DNA of 64,000 nucleotides from Pseudomonas fluorescens. GTDB taxonomy: Bacteria > Pseudomonadota > Gammaproteobacteria > Pseudomonadales > Pseudomonadaceae. The translations under genes and the position numbers were made by a program. Shown in pieces: positions 49,266 through 58,159 of this stretch. Location: NCBI RefSeq assembly GCF_019212185.1, contig NZ_CP078138.1, forward strand, positions 602,501 to 666,500, read 5' to 3'. Under the pieces are notes generated by a model. It had not been told where the DNA came from. It saw only the letters and a program-made list of their open reading frames with translations, and did not search any database. Positions within the stretch are counted from its first letter, which is position 1, and each line of letters starts with the position of its first letter.

Positions 49266-49564
49266 ACCACGGTGTCGATGGGGTGAAAGTCGTCTCGATT
49301 CTCGGGGAGGACTATTCGATCAAGGCGCCGGCCGGTGAAGAGCAGACCCTGCTGGACGCCGCGCTGATGTTGAAAGCGGCGCTGGCCGAGACCAAAAAGC
49401 GCTACCCGACCCTGATCGGCGACAAACTGCTGGTGCTGGCCGCAATGAATCTGTGCTCCAAGCAACTGGAAATGCAAAAGCGCCACCAGCAGGAACTCGA
49501 CCGTTATCAAGAGCAAGTCAGCGCCACGGTTGAGGTGATTGCCAAGACGATCAGCCAGGCCTGA
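49262..49564 (+). CDS. zapA: Cell division protein ZapA
   Basis: A 100-residue ZapA: the N-terminal globular part [28 protein letters not shown] and the C-terminal coiled coil (about 55-98, [31 protein letters not shown]). ZapA bundles FtsZ filaments and stabilises the Z ring. It is cotranslated with the zapB-like gene. In P. aeruginosa the best-known zapA sits next to the 6S RNA gene; no 6S sequence follows here, so this may be a second ZapA. Confidence 0.84.
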   Translation: MNHGVDGVKVVSILGEDYSIKAPAGEEQTLLDAALMLKAALAETKKRYPTLIGDKLLVLAAMNLCSKQLEMQKRHQQELDRYQEQVSATVEVIAKTISQA

Positions 49565-49569
49565 TCGAT

Positions 49570-49666
49570 ATGAGCACAACCAAAGAGTAAATTGTCGATA
49601 CGGTTGTATACAATCGGCACGGCAGTTGCAATGTGTTCCGCCTCTTACTCTTTGGGGGTGCCTCAT
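49570..49666 (+). repeat. Long inverted repeat covering the chemoreceptor start
   Basis: CCAAAGAGTAA (49580-49590) and TTACTCTTTGG (49645-49655) are a perfect 11-bp inverted repeat 54 bases apart. Outside them the pairing continues with CAC/GTG and ATGAG/CTCAT, so the right arm (49645-49666) includes the GGGGGTG ribosome site and the first bases of the ATG at 49665 of the receptor gene. The spacer holds the palindrome TTGTATACAA. As RNA it could hide the start; as DNA it could be an operator. Confidence 0.55.
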
Positions 49667-51602
49667 GCAGTTCTGGCGACGCAGTATTCAATGGCAGTTG
49701 ATCCTGAGCATGGGCACCGCCCTGCTCGTGAGCATGCTGATCGTGGTTGGCATTTATACCCTGGTGGTCAACCGCCTTGCCCAGAGCTATCTGGTCGAGC
49801 AGGCGCTGCCCTCGAGCATCGAGGCGATGCGCAACGACATCGAACGCATCCTCGGCCAACCGCTCACCGCCGCCAAAGATATCGCCAGCAACAGCATGCT
49901 GCGCGACTGGTTGGCGACCGGTGAAGACAGCGCGCAAATTCCTGCTTATACGCAATATCTGGAAGGCATCCGCGCCGAACACAAGGCTTTCACCGCTCTG
50001 ATCATCGGCGGTGCTTCTCATCATTACATCACTGAAAAAGGCCTGGACCGCACCCTCAGTCGCTCCAAGCCCAGCGATGCCTGGTTCTTCTCGTTCCTGG
50101 ACAGCGATCAATCGCGCACCCTCAATATCGACAATGACACCGCCACCGGAGAATTGGCGCTGTTCATCGATATCAAGGTCGAGCAGGCCGGCAAGGTGGT
50201 GGGCGTTGCCGGGCTGGGGCTGAGCGTGAAGGAGTTGTCGCAGCTGATTCACGACTTCAGCTTCGGTGAGCGCGGCAAGGTCTATCTCGTGCGTTCCGAC
50301 GGGCTGATCCAGGTCCATCCTGAGGCGCAATTCAGCGGCAAACGCACCTTGACCGAGCAAATCGGCGAGTCGGCGGCGCAGGCCATCATGGGTCAAAAAA
50401 CCGCCACGAGTCGCAGCTTTACCCGAGAGGGCGAGGATTATCTGGCATTGAGCATGCCGCTGCGGGGGCTTGGATGGAGTCTGGTGGCCGAAGTGCCGCA
50501 GTCGCAGATCTACGCCGAAGCCCGACGTGCCATGTGGATGAGCAGCGGTATCGGTCTGGCGGTGGCATTGGTTTGCCTGTTGCTGGTGGTGCTGCTGGCC
50601 CGTGGTTTGGTGCGGCCGATTCGTCAGGTAACAACTGCGCTGGTCGCTATCGGTAGCGGTGGTGGCGATTTGACCCATCGGCTGGATGCCAGTCGTGCCG
50701 ATGAGTTGGGTGATCTGGCCCGTGGCTTCAACCGGTTCCTCGATAGTCAGCGAGATATGATCGGCGAAGTACTGGCCACCAGCGATCGCTTACGGATGGC
50801 GGTCGGGCAGGTGGCGACCGTCGTCGAGAACACTGCCGAGCGCTCCGGACGTCAGCAGGAAATGACCGACATGGTCGCCACCGCCGTTCATGAAATGGGC
50901 CTGACGGTGCAGGAAATTGCGCAAAACGCCGGAAACGCGGCAGTCGCTTCGCAAAGTGCGCGAGATGAAGCCATGCAGGCGCGGGAAGTGGTGGGTGGCT
51001 CGATTCGCCATATTGAAAGCATGTCCGATGAAATCGGCGTCGCTGCCGGTGCCGTGGCTGAGTTGGCGGACCAGGTGGCGTCGATCGATCAGGTATTGGC
51101 AGTGATCCGCGGAATTTCCGAGCAGACTAATCTGCTGGCGCTCAACGCAGCCATTGAAGCGGCGCGGGCCGGCGATATGGGGCGCGGATTTGCCGTGGTC
51201 GCCGACGAGGTGCGGACGTTGGCGCGGCGTACCCAGTCGTCCACCGATGAGATTCAGCAGATGATCGGCAGCCTCAAGCAGGGGGCGCACAACGCTGTGT
51301 CATCCATGCATAGCGGCCAGGCAGCAACGGGTACCGGAGTTGAATCGAGCCAGCGCACGGGCGCCTCGTTGACCGCTATTACCGGGCAGGTAGAGCGCAT
51401 CAGCGACATGAATCACCAGGTCGCGACGGCGACGGAAGAGCAGTCGGCGGTGACCGAGGAAATCAACCGCAACGTGCAGGGTATTTCCGATCTGGCGCGG
51501 GCGACGGCAGGGGAGGTGCGGGCTTGTCGTGAGGATTGTCAGACGTTGCAGCGCTTGGCGGATGATCTGGCGCGGCAGATGGGTGGGTTTCGTCTGAGCT
51601 GA
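49665..51602 (+). CDS. Methyl-accepting chemotaxis protein
   Basis: A 645-residue chemoreceptor: transmembrane helix 1 (about 12-33), a periplasmic Cache-type sensor domain (about 38-280) with [17 protein letters not shown] and [16 protein letters not shown] typical of dCache, helix 2 (about 286-307), HAMP (about 310-362) and the signalling domain with hairpin tip [21 protein letters not shown] and [11 protein letters not shown]. No CheR/CheB pentapeptide is seen at the C-terminus. Ligand unknown. The ATG at 49665 is the only start that gives a proper N-terminal helix; longer frames enter zapA. Confidence 0.92.
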   Translation: MQFWRRSIQWQLILSMGTALLVSMLIVVGIYTLVVNRLAQSYLVEQALPSSIEAMRNDIERILGQPLTAAKDIASNSMLRDWLATGEDSAQIPAYTQYLEGIRAEHKAFTALIIGGASHHYITEKGLDRTLSRSKPSDAWFFSFLDSDQSRTLNIDNDTATGELALFIDIKVEQAGKVVGVAGLGLSVKELSQLIHDFSFGERGKVYLVRSDGLIQVHPEAQFSGKRTLTEQIGESAAQAIMGQKTATSRSFTREGEDYLALSMPLRGLGWSLVAEVPQSQIYAEARRAMWMSSGIGLAVALVCLLLVVLLARGLVRPIRQVTTALVAIGSGGGDLTHRLDASRADELGDLARGFNRFLDSQRDMIGEVLATSDRLRMAVGQVATVVENTAERSGRQQEMTDMVATAVHEMGLTVQEIAQNAGNAAVASQSARDEAMQAREVVGGSIRHIESMSDEIGVAAGAVAELADQVASIDQVLAVIRGISEQTNLLALNAAIEAARAGDMGRGFAVVADEVRTLARRTQSSTDEIQQMIGSLKQGAHNAVSSMHSGQAATGTGVESSQRTGASLTAITGQVERISDMNHQVATATEEQSAVTEEINRNVQGISDLARATAGEVRACREDCQTLQRLADDLARQMGGFRLS

Positions 51603-51669
51603 TAAATGCGTTGACTGTGCTGACATCCACTCGCAGTTAATGGATGTCAGCGACAGCGCAAGGCTTGAA

Positions 51670-53472
51670 TCAGAACCACTCATCCTGCATCCCCAGGCAA
51701 ACATCATCCCGAGCTTCAAGAATGGCCAACTCATGCTGGCAGCCCGGCACCTCCCAGGTCAGGAAGTACCGCGCCGCCTGCAACTTGCCTTTATAGAAAG
51801 CCACATCCGCTGCATTGCCCTTGGCCAGCCCTTCCTCGGCACGAATCGCTTGCTCCAGCCAGCGCCAGCCGATCACCGTATGACCAAATACTTTGAGGTA
51901 CAGCGCCGAGTTGGCCAGGCTGCTGTTGACCTTGCCTTGCCCGAGATCGGTCAGCAGGCCGATGGTCACCGTTTGCACGCGCGCCACCAGTGTTTCCAGC
52001 GGCTCACGCAGTGCATTCAGTGACTCGAATGCCTGGGCCCGCGCGCCGGTGGCGGCGATCAGACGGATCAATTGCTTCAGGCCTGCACCGCCGTTCTGCG
52101 CCAGTTTGCGTCCCAGCAGGTCCAGCGACTGAATGCCATGGGTGCCTTCGTGGATCGGGTTCAGGCGGTTGTCACGGTAATACTGCTCCACCGGGTATTC
52201 GCGGGTATAGCCGTGACCGCCGAGGATCTGGATCGCCAGTTCGTTGGCCTTCAGGCAAAACTCCGACGGCCAGGATTTGACGATCGGGGTCAGCAGATCG
52301 AGCAGTTCATGGGCCTGTTTGCGTTCGGCTTCGGTCTCAAGGGTGGTGGTGTCATCGAACAGCCGGGCCGCGTAAAGGCCGAGGTCGAAGGCGCCTTCCA
52401 CGTAGGCTTTCTGGGTCAGCAGCATGCGCTTGACGTCGGCATGCTGGACGATCGACACCGGTGCAGTGGTTGGATCCTTGCTGTCCGGCAGGCGGCCCTG
52501 CGGACGTTCCCGGGCGTATTCCAGCGAATAGAGATAGCCGGCGTAGCCGAGCATCACCGCGCCCATGCCGACACCAATGCGCGCTTCGTTCATCATCTGG
52601 AACATGCAGCTCAGACCCTGGTGTGGTTTGCCCACCAGATAGCCGACGCAATTCCCGTTATCGCCGAAATTCAGCGCGGTGGAAGTGGTCCCGCGCCAGC
52701 CCATCTTGTGGAACAGCCCGGCCAGCAGCACGTCATTGCGCTGGCCCAGGCTGCCGTCGTCGTTGACCAGGAACTTGGGGACGATAAACAGCGAAATGCC
52801 CTTCACCCCGGGCGGCGCGTCGGGCAGTTTGGCCAGGACCATGTGCACGATGTTTTCCGACAGCGGGTGGTCGCCACCGGAGATGAAAATCTTGTTGCCC
52901 TTGATTCGATAACTGCCGTCGGCCGCCGGTTCGGCGCGGGTACGAATATCCGACAGCGACGAGCCAGCGTGGGGTTCGGTCAGGGCCATGGTGCCGAAGA
53001 AGCGGCCGTCGATCATCGGCTGTAGGAAGCGCTGTTTCTGCTCATCGGTGCCGAAGCTTTCGATCAGGTTGGCCGCGCCCATGGTCAGGAACGGATAGGA
53101 AGTGGACGCTGCGTTGGCCGATTGGAAGTGAGCGAAACAGGCTTGCGACAGTAAGGTGGGTAACTGCATGCCTCCAGCCTCGAAACTGCGTGCGGCATTG
53201 AGGAAGCCGGCTTCGAGGAACGCGTCGACGGCGGGTTTGACTTCCGGAATCAGGATCGCCTTGCCGTCTTCATAGCGCGGCTCGTTTTCGTCGCCCTTGC
53301 GGTTGTGCGGGGCAAAGAATTTTTCGGCGATGGTACGGGCGGTGCCGATGGCGGCATCGAAGGTTTCGCGGCTGTGCTCGGCGAAACGCTCACGCTGGGT
53401 CAGACCCTCGGCATCGAGGACTTCGTACAGCTCGAAAGCCAGATTGCGGGAACTGAGCAACGTCTCGGACAT
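51670..53472 (-). CDS. Acyl-CoA dehydrogenase (large FadE/DmdC type)
   Basis: A 600-residue acyl-CoA dehydrogenase with a helical N-terminal extension, FAD-binding MALTEPHAGSS and FISGGDHPLSENIVH, and the catalytic Glu in NRLNPIHEGTHGIQSLDLLGRKL. A C-terminal domain (about 470-600) is typical of the 600-aa group that includes the long-chain FadE enzymes of P. aeruginosa and DmdC. Reaction: first oxidation step of beta-oxidation or a related thioester; the exact chain length preference is not visible. Confidence 0.9.
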   Translation of the reverse strand: MSETLLSSRNLAFELYEVLDAEGLTQRERFAEHSRETFDAAIGTARTIAEKFFAPHNRKGDENEPRYEDGKAILIPEVKPAVDAFLEAGFLNAARSFEAGGMQLPTLLSQACFAHFQSANAASTSYPFLTMGAANLIESFGTDEQKQRFLQPMIDGRFFGTMALTEPHAGSSLSDIRTRAEPAADGSYRIKGNKIFISGGDHPLSENIVHMVLAKLPDAPPGVKGISLFIVPKFLVNDDGSLGQRNDVLLAGLFHKMGWRGTTSTALNFGDNGNCVGYLVGKPHQGLSCMFQMMNEARIGVGMGAVMLGYAGYLYSLEYARERPQGRLPDSKDPTTAPVSIVQHADVKRMLLTQKAYVEGAFDLGLYAARLFDDTTTLETEAERKQAHELLDLLTPIVKSWPSEFCLKANELAIQILGGHGYTREYPVEQYYRDNRLNPIHEGTHGIQSLDLLGRKLAQNGGAGLKQLIRLIAATGARAQAFESLNALREPLETLVARVQTVTIGLLTDLGQGKVNSSLANSALYLKVFGHTVIGWRWLEQAIRAEEGLAKGNAADVAFYKGKLQAARYFLTWEVPGCQHELAILEARDDVCLGMQDEWF

Positions 53473-53570
53473 GGCGGCCTACCTTTTATTGGGATGGGCC
53501 GAGTCTAGGATGGGGAATAAACGATTAACAGGATGATTGATGAGCGTGATAGAGCCGCCAAACACCAACC

Positions 53571-53654
53571 TGTAGGAGCTGGCCAGCGAACGCGACAACA
53601 CGTTGTTTCAGATTGACCGCGTTATCGTTCTTCGCTGGCAAGCCAGCTCCGACA
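53571..53654. repeat. Inverted pair of REP-like palindromes
   Basis: A second REP type: TGTAGGAGCTGGCCAGCGAA at 53571-53590 and its near reverse complement at 53631-53654, 40 bases apart. It lies between the acyl-CoA dehydrogenase start and the putA terminator. Confidence 0.75.
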
Positions 53655-53689
53655 GAGCGAGTGCATATTTGCGGTCTAGCGGCGCAGGC

Positions 53690-53719
53690 AAAAAAATGGG
53701 CGCCGATGAGGGCGCCCAC
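53690..53719 (-). terminator. Intrinsic terminator of putA
   Basis: On the minus strand GGGCGCC-ctcatc-GGCGCCC followed by a run of seven T, directly behind putA. Confidence 0.88.
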
Positions 53720-53745
53720 TTTGTAGTCTCTGACGTTCGGCGAAT

Positions 53746-56700
53746 TTAGCCGATCGTCATCAAGCTCGCATTACCACCCGCCGCAGCGGTGTTAACGCTC
53801 AACGCGCGTTCGATCACCAGGCGCTCCAGCGCAATGTTGGTTTCGCCTTGCGAGAGACCCTGGACGCCGACAATCGCGCCGGCGCGCTTGGCTACTTGCT
53901 GGCAGACCGCTTGCAACTGGTCGGAATGGCCGTGGTGCAGGACGGCATCAAACACCACCTCATCCTTGTTCCAGTCGGAAATCAGGTTGATGCGTGCCTG
54001 AATATCCTTCGGCAGGCGTGCGAACAGCTTCTTGCTCAGCTCGGTTTCCGGCCAGACAGCCGAACCACCTACAGCCAATACCGCCGCCAGTTGTGTCAGC
54101 AGGTCGGCTTCGACTTCTGCCAGGCACAGCACGTGCTCGCGGGGTAGGATCGCGTAGCTGTTGCGCTCGCCGGTCGGGCCGGCCAAGGTGCGGGTGATAC
54201 CGCTTTGCGATTGCTTGGCGAACTGCGCGCACAGGGCGCTCAGGTCATTGAGCTTGTGGCTTTCAGCCCAGGTTTTCAGGGCCGTCAGCGGCTTGCTCAT
54301 GGCGTCACGCAGACGGGTATCCGGTGCGGTCTCGGCGTCGGCACGGGCAAAGGATTGCTCGATCGCGTCGCTTGGGCGAGTCGACAGCAGGCGATACAGG
54401 TACAGCGGACCACCGGCTTTAGGGCCAGTGCCCGACAGGCCTTCGCCACCGAACGGCTGGACGCCGACCACGGCACCCACGATGTTGCGGTTAACGTAGA
54501 CGTTACCGGCATTGACGTTGTCGATCACCTTGGCGATGGTCTCGTCGATGCGAGTGTGCACGCCCAGGGTCAGGCCGTAGCCAGATGCGTTGATCTGCGC
54601 GATCAACTGGTCGATATCTTTGCGCTTGTAACGAACCACGTGCAGTACCGGGCCGAAGATCTCGCGTTGCAGCTCATCGAAGCTTTCCAGCTCGATCAGG
54701 GTCGGCATGACGAAGGTGCCGCGTTTGACTTCTTCGGCGTCGGCGATAGCCACTTGGTACACGCTGCGGCCTTTGTCGCGCATGCCCTGGATGTGCTTCT
54801 CGATACCGGCCTTGGCTTCGGCGTCGATCACCGGGCCGATGTCCACGTTTAGGCGTTCCGGGTTGCCCAGGCGCGATTCGGCCATGGCGCCCTTGAGCAT
54901 TTCGATGACACGGTCGGCGGAATCTTCCTGCAGACACAGCACGCGCAAGGCCGAGCACCGCTGGCCGGCGCTGTCGAAGGCCGAGGACACCACGTCGATG
55001 ACGACTTGTTCGGTCAGTGCCGAAGAGTCGACGATCATCGCGTTCTGGCCGCCGGTTTCGGCGATCAGCGGGATTGGACGACCCTGGCTGTCCAGGCGCC
55101 CGGCAATGTTGCGTTGCAGCAAGCGAGCCACTTCGGTGGAACCGGTGAACATCACGCCTTTGACCCGATCGTCGCCGACCAGGCCGGCACCGACGGTTTC
55201 GCCACGGCCCGGCAGCAGTTGCAACACGCCTTCGGGAATCCCGGCTTCCAGCATCAGGCGCACCGCCTGGGCAGCCACCAGCGGGGTTTGCTCAGCAGGT
55301 TTGGCCAGCACTGGGTTACCGGCGGCCAGGGCAGCAGCCACCTGGCCGCTGAAAATTGCCAGCGGGAAGTTCCACGGGCTAATGCACACCACCGGGCCCA
55401 GTGGGCGGTGGGCGTCGTTGCTGAAGTCGTTGCGCGCCTGCACCGCGTAGTAGCGCAGGAAGTCCACGGCTTCGCGCACTTCGGCGATGGCGTTGGCAAA
55501 AGTCTTGCCGGCTTCGCGGGCCAACAGGCCCATCAGCGGCTGGATATCGGCCTCCATCAGATCGGCAGCGCGTTCCAGGATCGCTGCGCGTTCGGCCGGT
55601 GGCGTGGCTTGCCAGATCGGTGCGGCGTTGAGGGCGCACTGGATCGCATTGTCGACGTCTTCGACCGTGGCTTCCTGGACATGGCCGACTACGTCACGCA
55701 GGTCCGACGGGTTCAGTACCGGTGCTGGGGTTTCGCTGCTGGAGGCGCAACCGAGCATCGGCGCGGCTTTCCAGTTGTTGTGCGCGGTCGCGAGCAGGGC
55801 GCAGGACAGCGACGCCAGGCGATGTTCGTTGGCCATGTCGATGCCGCTGGAGTTAGCGCGCTCGGAACCGTACAGGTCACGCGGCAACGGGATGCGCGGG
55901 TGCGGCAGGCCGAAACCACCTTCCACGGTCGCCATCTGTTCAATGCTGGCGACCGGATCGGCCACCAGTTCCTGGATGGAAATCGACTGGTCGGCGATGC
56001 GGTTGACGAACGAGGTGTTCGCGCCGTTTTCCAGCAGGCGACGTACCAGGTAAGCCAGCAGGGTTTCGTGGGTGCCGACCGGTGCGTACACGCGGCACGG
56101 ACGGTTCAGTTTGCCCTCGGAAACTTTGCCTACAACCTGTTCGTACAGTGGTTCACCCATGCCGTGCAGGCACTGGAACTCGTACTGCCCTGGGTAATAG
56201 TTCTGACCGGCGATGTGATAGATGGCCGACAGAGTGTGGGCGTTGTGCGTGGCGAACTGCGGGTAGATGACTTCCGGCACCGACAGCAGTTTGCGTGCGC
56301 AAGCAATGTAGGAAACGTCGGTGTACACCTTGCGGGTGTAGACCGGATAGCCTTCCAGGCCTTCAACCTGGGCGCGCTTGATTTCGCTGTCCCAGTACGC
56401 GCCTTTCACCAGGCGGATCATCAGGCGATGACGGCTGCGACGAGCCAGGTCGATCACGTAGTCGATCACGTAAGGGCAGCGCTTTTGGTAAGCCTGGATG
56501 ACGAAACCGATACCGTTCCAGCCGGTCAGTTGCGGCTCGAAGCACAGTCGCTCGAGCAGATCCAGCGACAGCTCCAGGCGGTCGGCTTCTTCGGCATCGA
56601 TGTTCAGGCCGATGTCGTATTGCTTGGCCAGCAGGGTCAGCGACAGCAGGCGCGGGTACAGCTCGTCCATCACGCGCTCGTATTGGGCGCGGCTGTAGCG

Positions 56701-57699
56701 TGGGTGCAGGGCCGACAGCTTGATGGAAATGCCTGGGCCTTCATAAATGCCACGGCCGTGGGAAGCCTTGCCGATCGAGTGGATGGCTTGCTCGTAGGAC
56801 GCGAGGTATTTCTGCGCGTCATGTTCGGTCAGTGCGGCTTCACCGAGCATGTCGTAGGAATAGCGGAAGCCCTTGCTTTCGAACTTACTGGCGTTGGCCA
56901 GGGCTTCGGCGATGGTTTCGCCGGTGACGAACTGCTCGCCCATCAGGCGCATGGCCATGTCGACGCCCTTGCGGATCATCGGCTCGCCGCTCTTGCCGAT
57001 GATGCGGCTCAGGGACGAAGTCAGGCCGGCTTCGTTGTGGGTGGAGACCAGTTTGCCGGTCAGCAGCAGGCCCCAGGTGGCGGCGTTGACGAACAGCGAA
57101 GGGCTGTTGCCCAGATGCGGTTGCCAGTTGCCGGTGCTAATCTTGTCGCGGATCAGTGCGTCGCGGGTGCCTTTATCCGGAATCCGCAGCAGGGCTTCGG
57201 CCAGGCACATGAGCGCCACGCCTTCCTGGGACGACAGGGAAAACTCCTGCAGCAGGCCCTGAACGATGCCGGCACGGCCACCGGCGCTCTTCTGATTGCG
57301 CAGTTTTTCGGCAATCGAGGCAGCCAGTTTGTTGGTGGCTTCGGCCATCGTTGCCGGCAGGCGCGCCTGCTCGATCAGCATTGGCACCACTTCGGGTTCC
57401 GGGCGACGGTAGGCGGCGGTAATGGAAGCGCGCAGCACCGATTGCGGGAGGATGCTTTCAGCGAACTCGAGGAAGCACTGGTGCGCGTGGTCGACCTGCA
57501 CCTCGGCACTGTCGTCCGCATCGACGCGGGTCAAACCGTTGAGCTCGGTCAGGGTTGCACCACCCTCGAGTTTTTCCAGGTAATTGAAAATCGCCTGCTT
57601 GATCAGCCAGTGTGGCGTGCGATCAATCGAGGTCGCGGCGGCTTTGAGGCGCTCGCGGGTTGGGTCGTCGAGTTTGACCCCAAGGGTGGTGGTAGCCAT
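53746..57699 (-). CDS. putA: Trifunctional proline utilisation protein PutA
   Basis: PutA oxidises proline to glutamate and represses put genes when proline is absent. The N-terminus is a ribbon-helix-helix DNA-binding domain (MATTTLGVKLDDPTRERLKAAA, residues 1-45), followed by the FAD proline dehydrogenase barrel (about 185-550, RLVKGAYWDSEIKRAQ), the P5C dehydrogenase domain (about 560-1080, PWNFPLAIFSG and catalytic Cys in AGQRCSALRV) and a C-terminal domain. Length 1317 aa is normal for trifunctional PutA. The ATG at 57699 has GAGGAT upstream. It is divergent from putP over 460 bases containing its presumed operators. Confidence 0.97.
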   Translation of the reverse strand: MATTTLGVKLDDPTRERLKAAATSIDRTPHWLIKQAIFNYLEKLEGGATLTELNGLTRVDADDSAEVQVDHAHQCFLEFAESILPQSVLRASITAAYRRPEPEVVPMLIEQARLPATMAEATNKLAASIAEKLRNQKSAGGRAGIVQGLLQEFSLSSQEGVALMCLAEALLRIPDKGTRDALIRDKISTGNWQPHLGNSPSLFVNAATWGLLLTGKLVSTHNEAGLTSSLSRIIGKSGEPMIRKGVDMAMRLMGEQFVTGETIAEALANASKFESKGFRYSYDMLGEAALTEHDAQKYLASYEQAIHSIGKASHGRGIYEGPGISIKLSALHPRYSRAQYERVMDELYPRLLSLTLLAKQYDIGLNIDAEEADRLELSLDLLERLCFEPQLTGWNGIGFVIQAYQKRCPYVIDYVIDLARRSRHRLMIRLVKGAYWDSEIKRAQVEGLEGYPVYTRKVYTDVSYIACARKLLSVPEVIYPQFATHNAHTLSAIYHIAGQNYYPGQYEFQCLHGMGEPLYEQVVGKVSEGKLNRPCRVYAPVGTHETLLAYLVRRLLENGANTSFVNRIADQSISIQELVADPVASIEQMATVEGGFGLPHPRIPLPRDLYGSERANSSGIDMANEHRLASLSCALLATAHNNWKAAPMLGCASSSETPAPVLNPSDLRDVVGHVQEATVEDVDNAIQCALNAAPIWQATPPAERAAILERAADLMEADIQPLMGLLAREAGKTFANAIAEVREAVDFLRYYAVQARNDFSNDAHRPLGPVVCISPWNFPLAIFSGQVAAALAAGNPVLAKPAEQTPLVAAQAVRLMLEAGIPEGVLQLLPGRGETVGAGLVGDDRVKGVMFTGSTEVARLLQRNIAGRLDSQGRPIPLIAETGGQNAMIVDSSALTEQVVIDVVSSAFDSAGQRCSALRVLCLQEDSADRVIEMLKGAMAESRLGNPERLNVDIGPVIDAEAKAGIEKHIQGMRDKGRSVYQVAIADAEEVKRGTFVMPTLIELESFDELQREIFGPVLHVVRYKRKDIDQLIAQINASGYGLTLGVHTRIDETIAKVIDNVNAGNVYVNRNIVGAVVGVQPFGGEGLSGTGPKAGGPLYLYRLLSTRPSDAIEQSFARADAETAPDTRLRDAMSKPLTALKTWAESHKLNDLSALCAQFAKQSQSGITRTLAGPTGERNSYAILPREHVLCLAEVEADLLTQLAAVLAVGGSAVWPETELSKKLFARLPKDIQARINLISDWNKDEVVFDAVLHHGHSDQLQAVCQQVAKRAGAIVGVQGLSQGETNIALERLVIERALSVNTAAAGGNASLMTIG

Positions 57700-58159
57700 A
57701 TTTTTATCCTCATGTTTGCCACGACTGCGTGGCATCAGCTGGCGGCAAGATTAGCCGCGAGCTGAAAGAGGTGCAACCGGGTGCAACCCTTTTTTTGCCT
57801 GAATTAACGGCAGTTCGTCAGGAAGTAAATTCAAGCAAGTGCCGGCCGCTCCTGCTTGGTGCTTTTTGTCCCAGTCCGTTGAGTTTCTTGCTCCGAAAAG
57901 GAGCAAAAACTGTCCTCTAAAATAAATTTCCGACTGGGTGCAACTTAATCGGCCGAAACTGGTTGCACCTTATTTGCATTGTTGAATAGGATTCGCGCCC
58001 AAGGTGCAACCGTCCACAAGACGATTCATCGGCTGATGGCTTTCCTGGGGAAACATCAGTCATAAATGCGCGGATTATCCGATCGTCTTTCAAGCGTAAT
58101 CGTTTGGCGGCGCTCCATCAGACCGCTGCTACATAAAAACAAAGCCAGGGCGTAACTCA
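57700..58159. promoter_or_regulatory. putA-putP control region with five GTTGCA operator cores
   Basis: The core GTTGCA (or its complement TGCAAC) occurs at 57772-57777, 57782-57787, 57939-57944, 57962-57967 and 58005-58010. Enterobacterial PutA binds GTTGCA-type sites, commonly five of them, between the same two genes. Two sites are within 90 bases of the putA start, two flank AATCGGCCGAAACTG in the middle, and one lies nearer putP. No protein-coding frame is supported here. Confidence 0.75.

Noticed and set aside
49565..49664. Possible 6S RNA gene after zapA.
   Set aside because: Only about 100 bases are available and the sequence does not resemble pseudomonad 6S RNA; it is an inverted repeat instead.
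55006..57765. A 919-codon open frame antisense to putA, and similar long antisense frames over mscK (44933-46918) and the dipA-like gene (62123-63718).
   Set aside because: Shadow frames of well-identified genes with no ribosome sites or recognisable domains.
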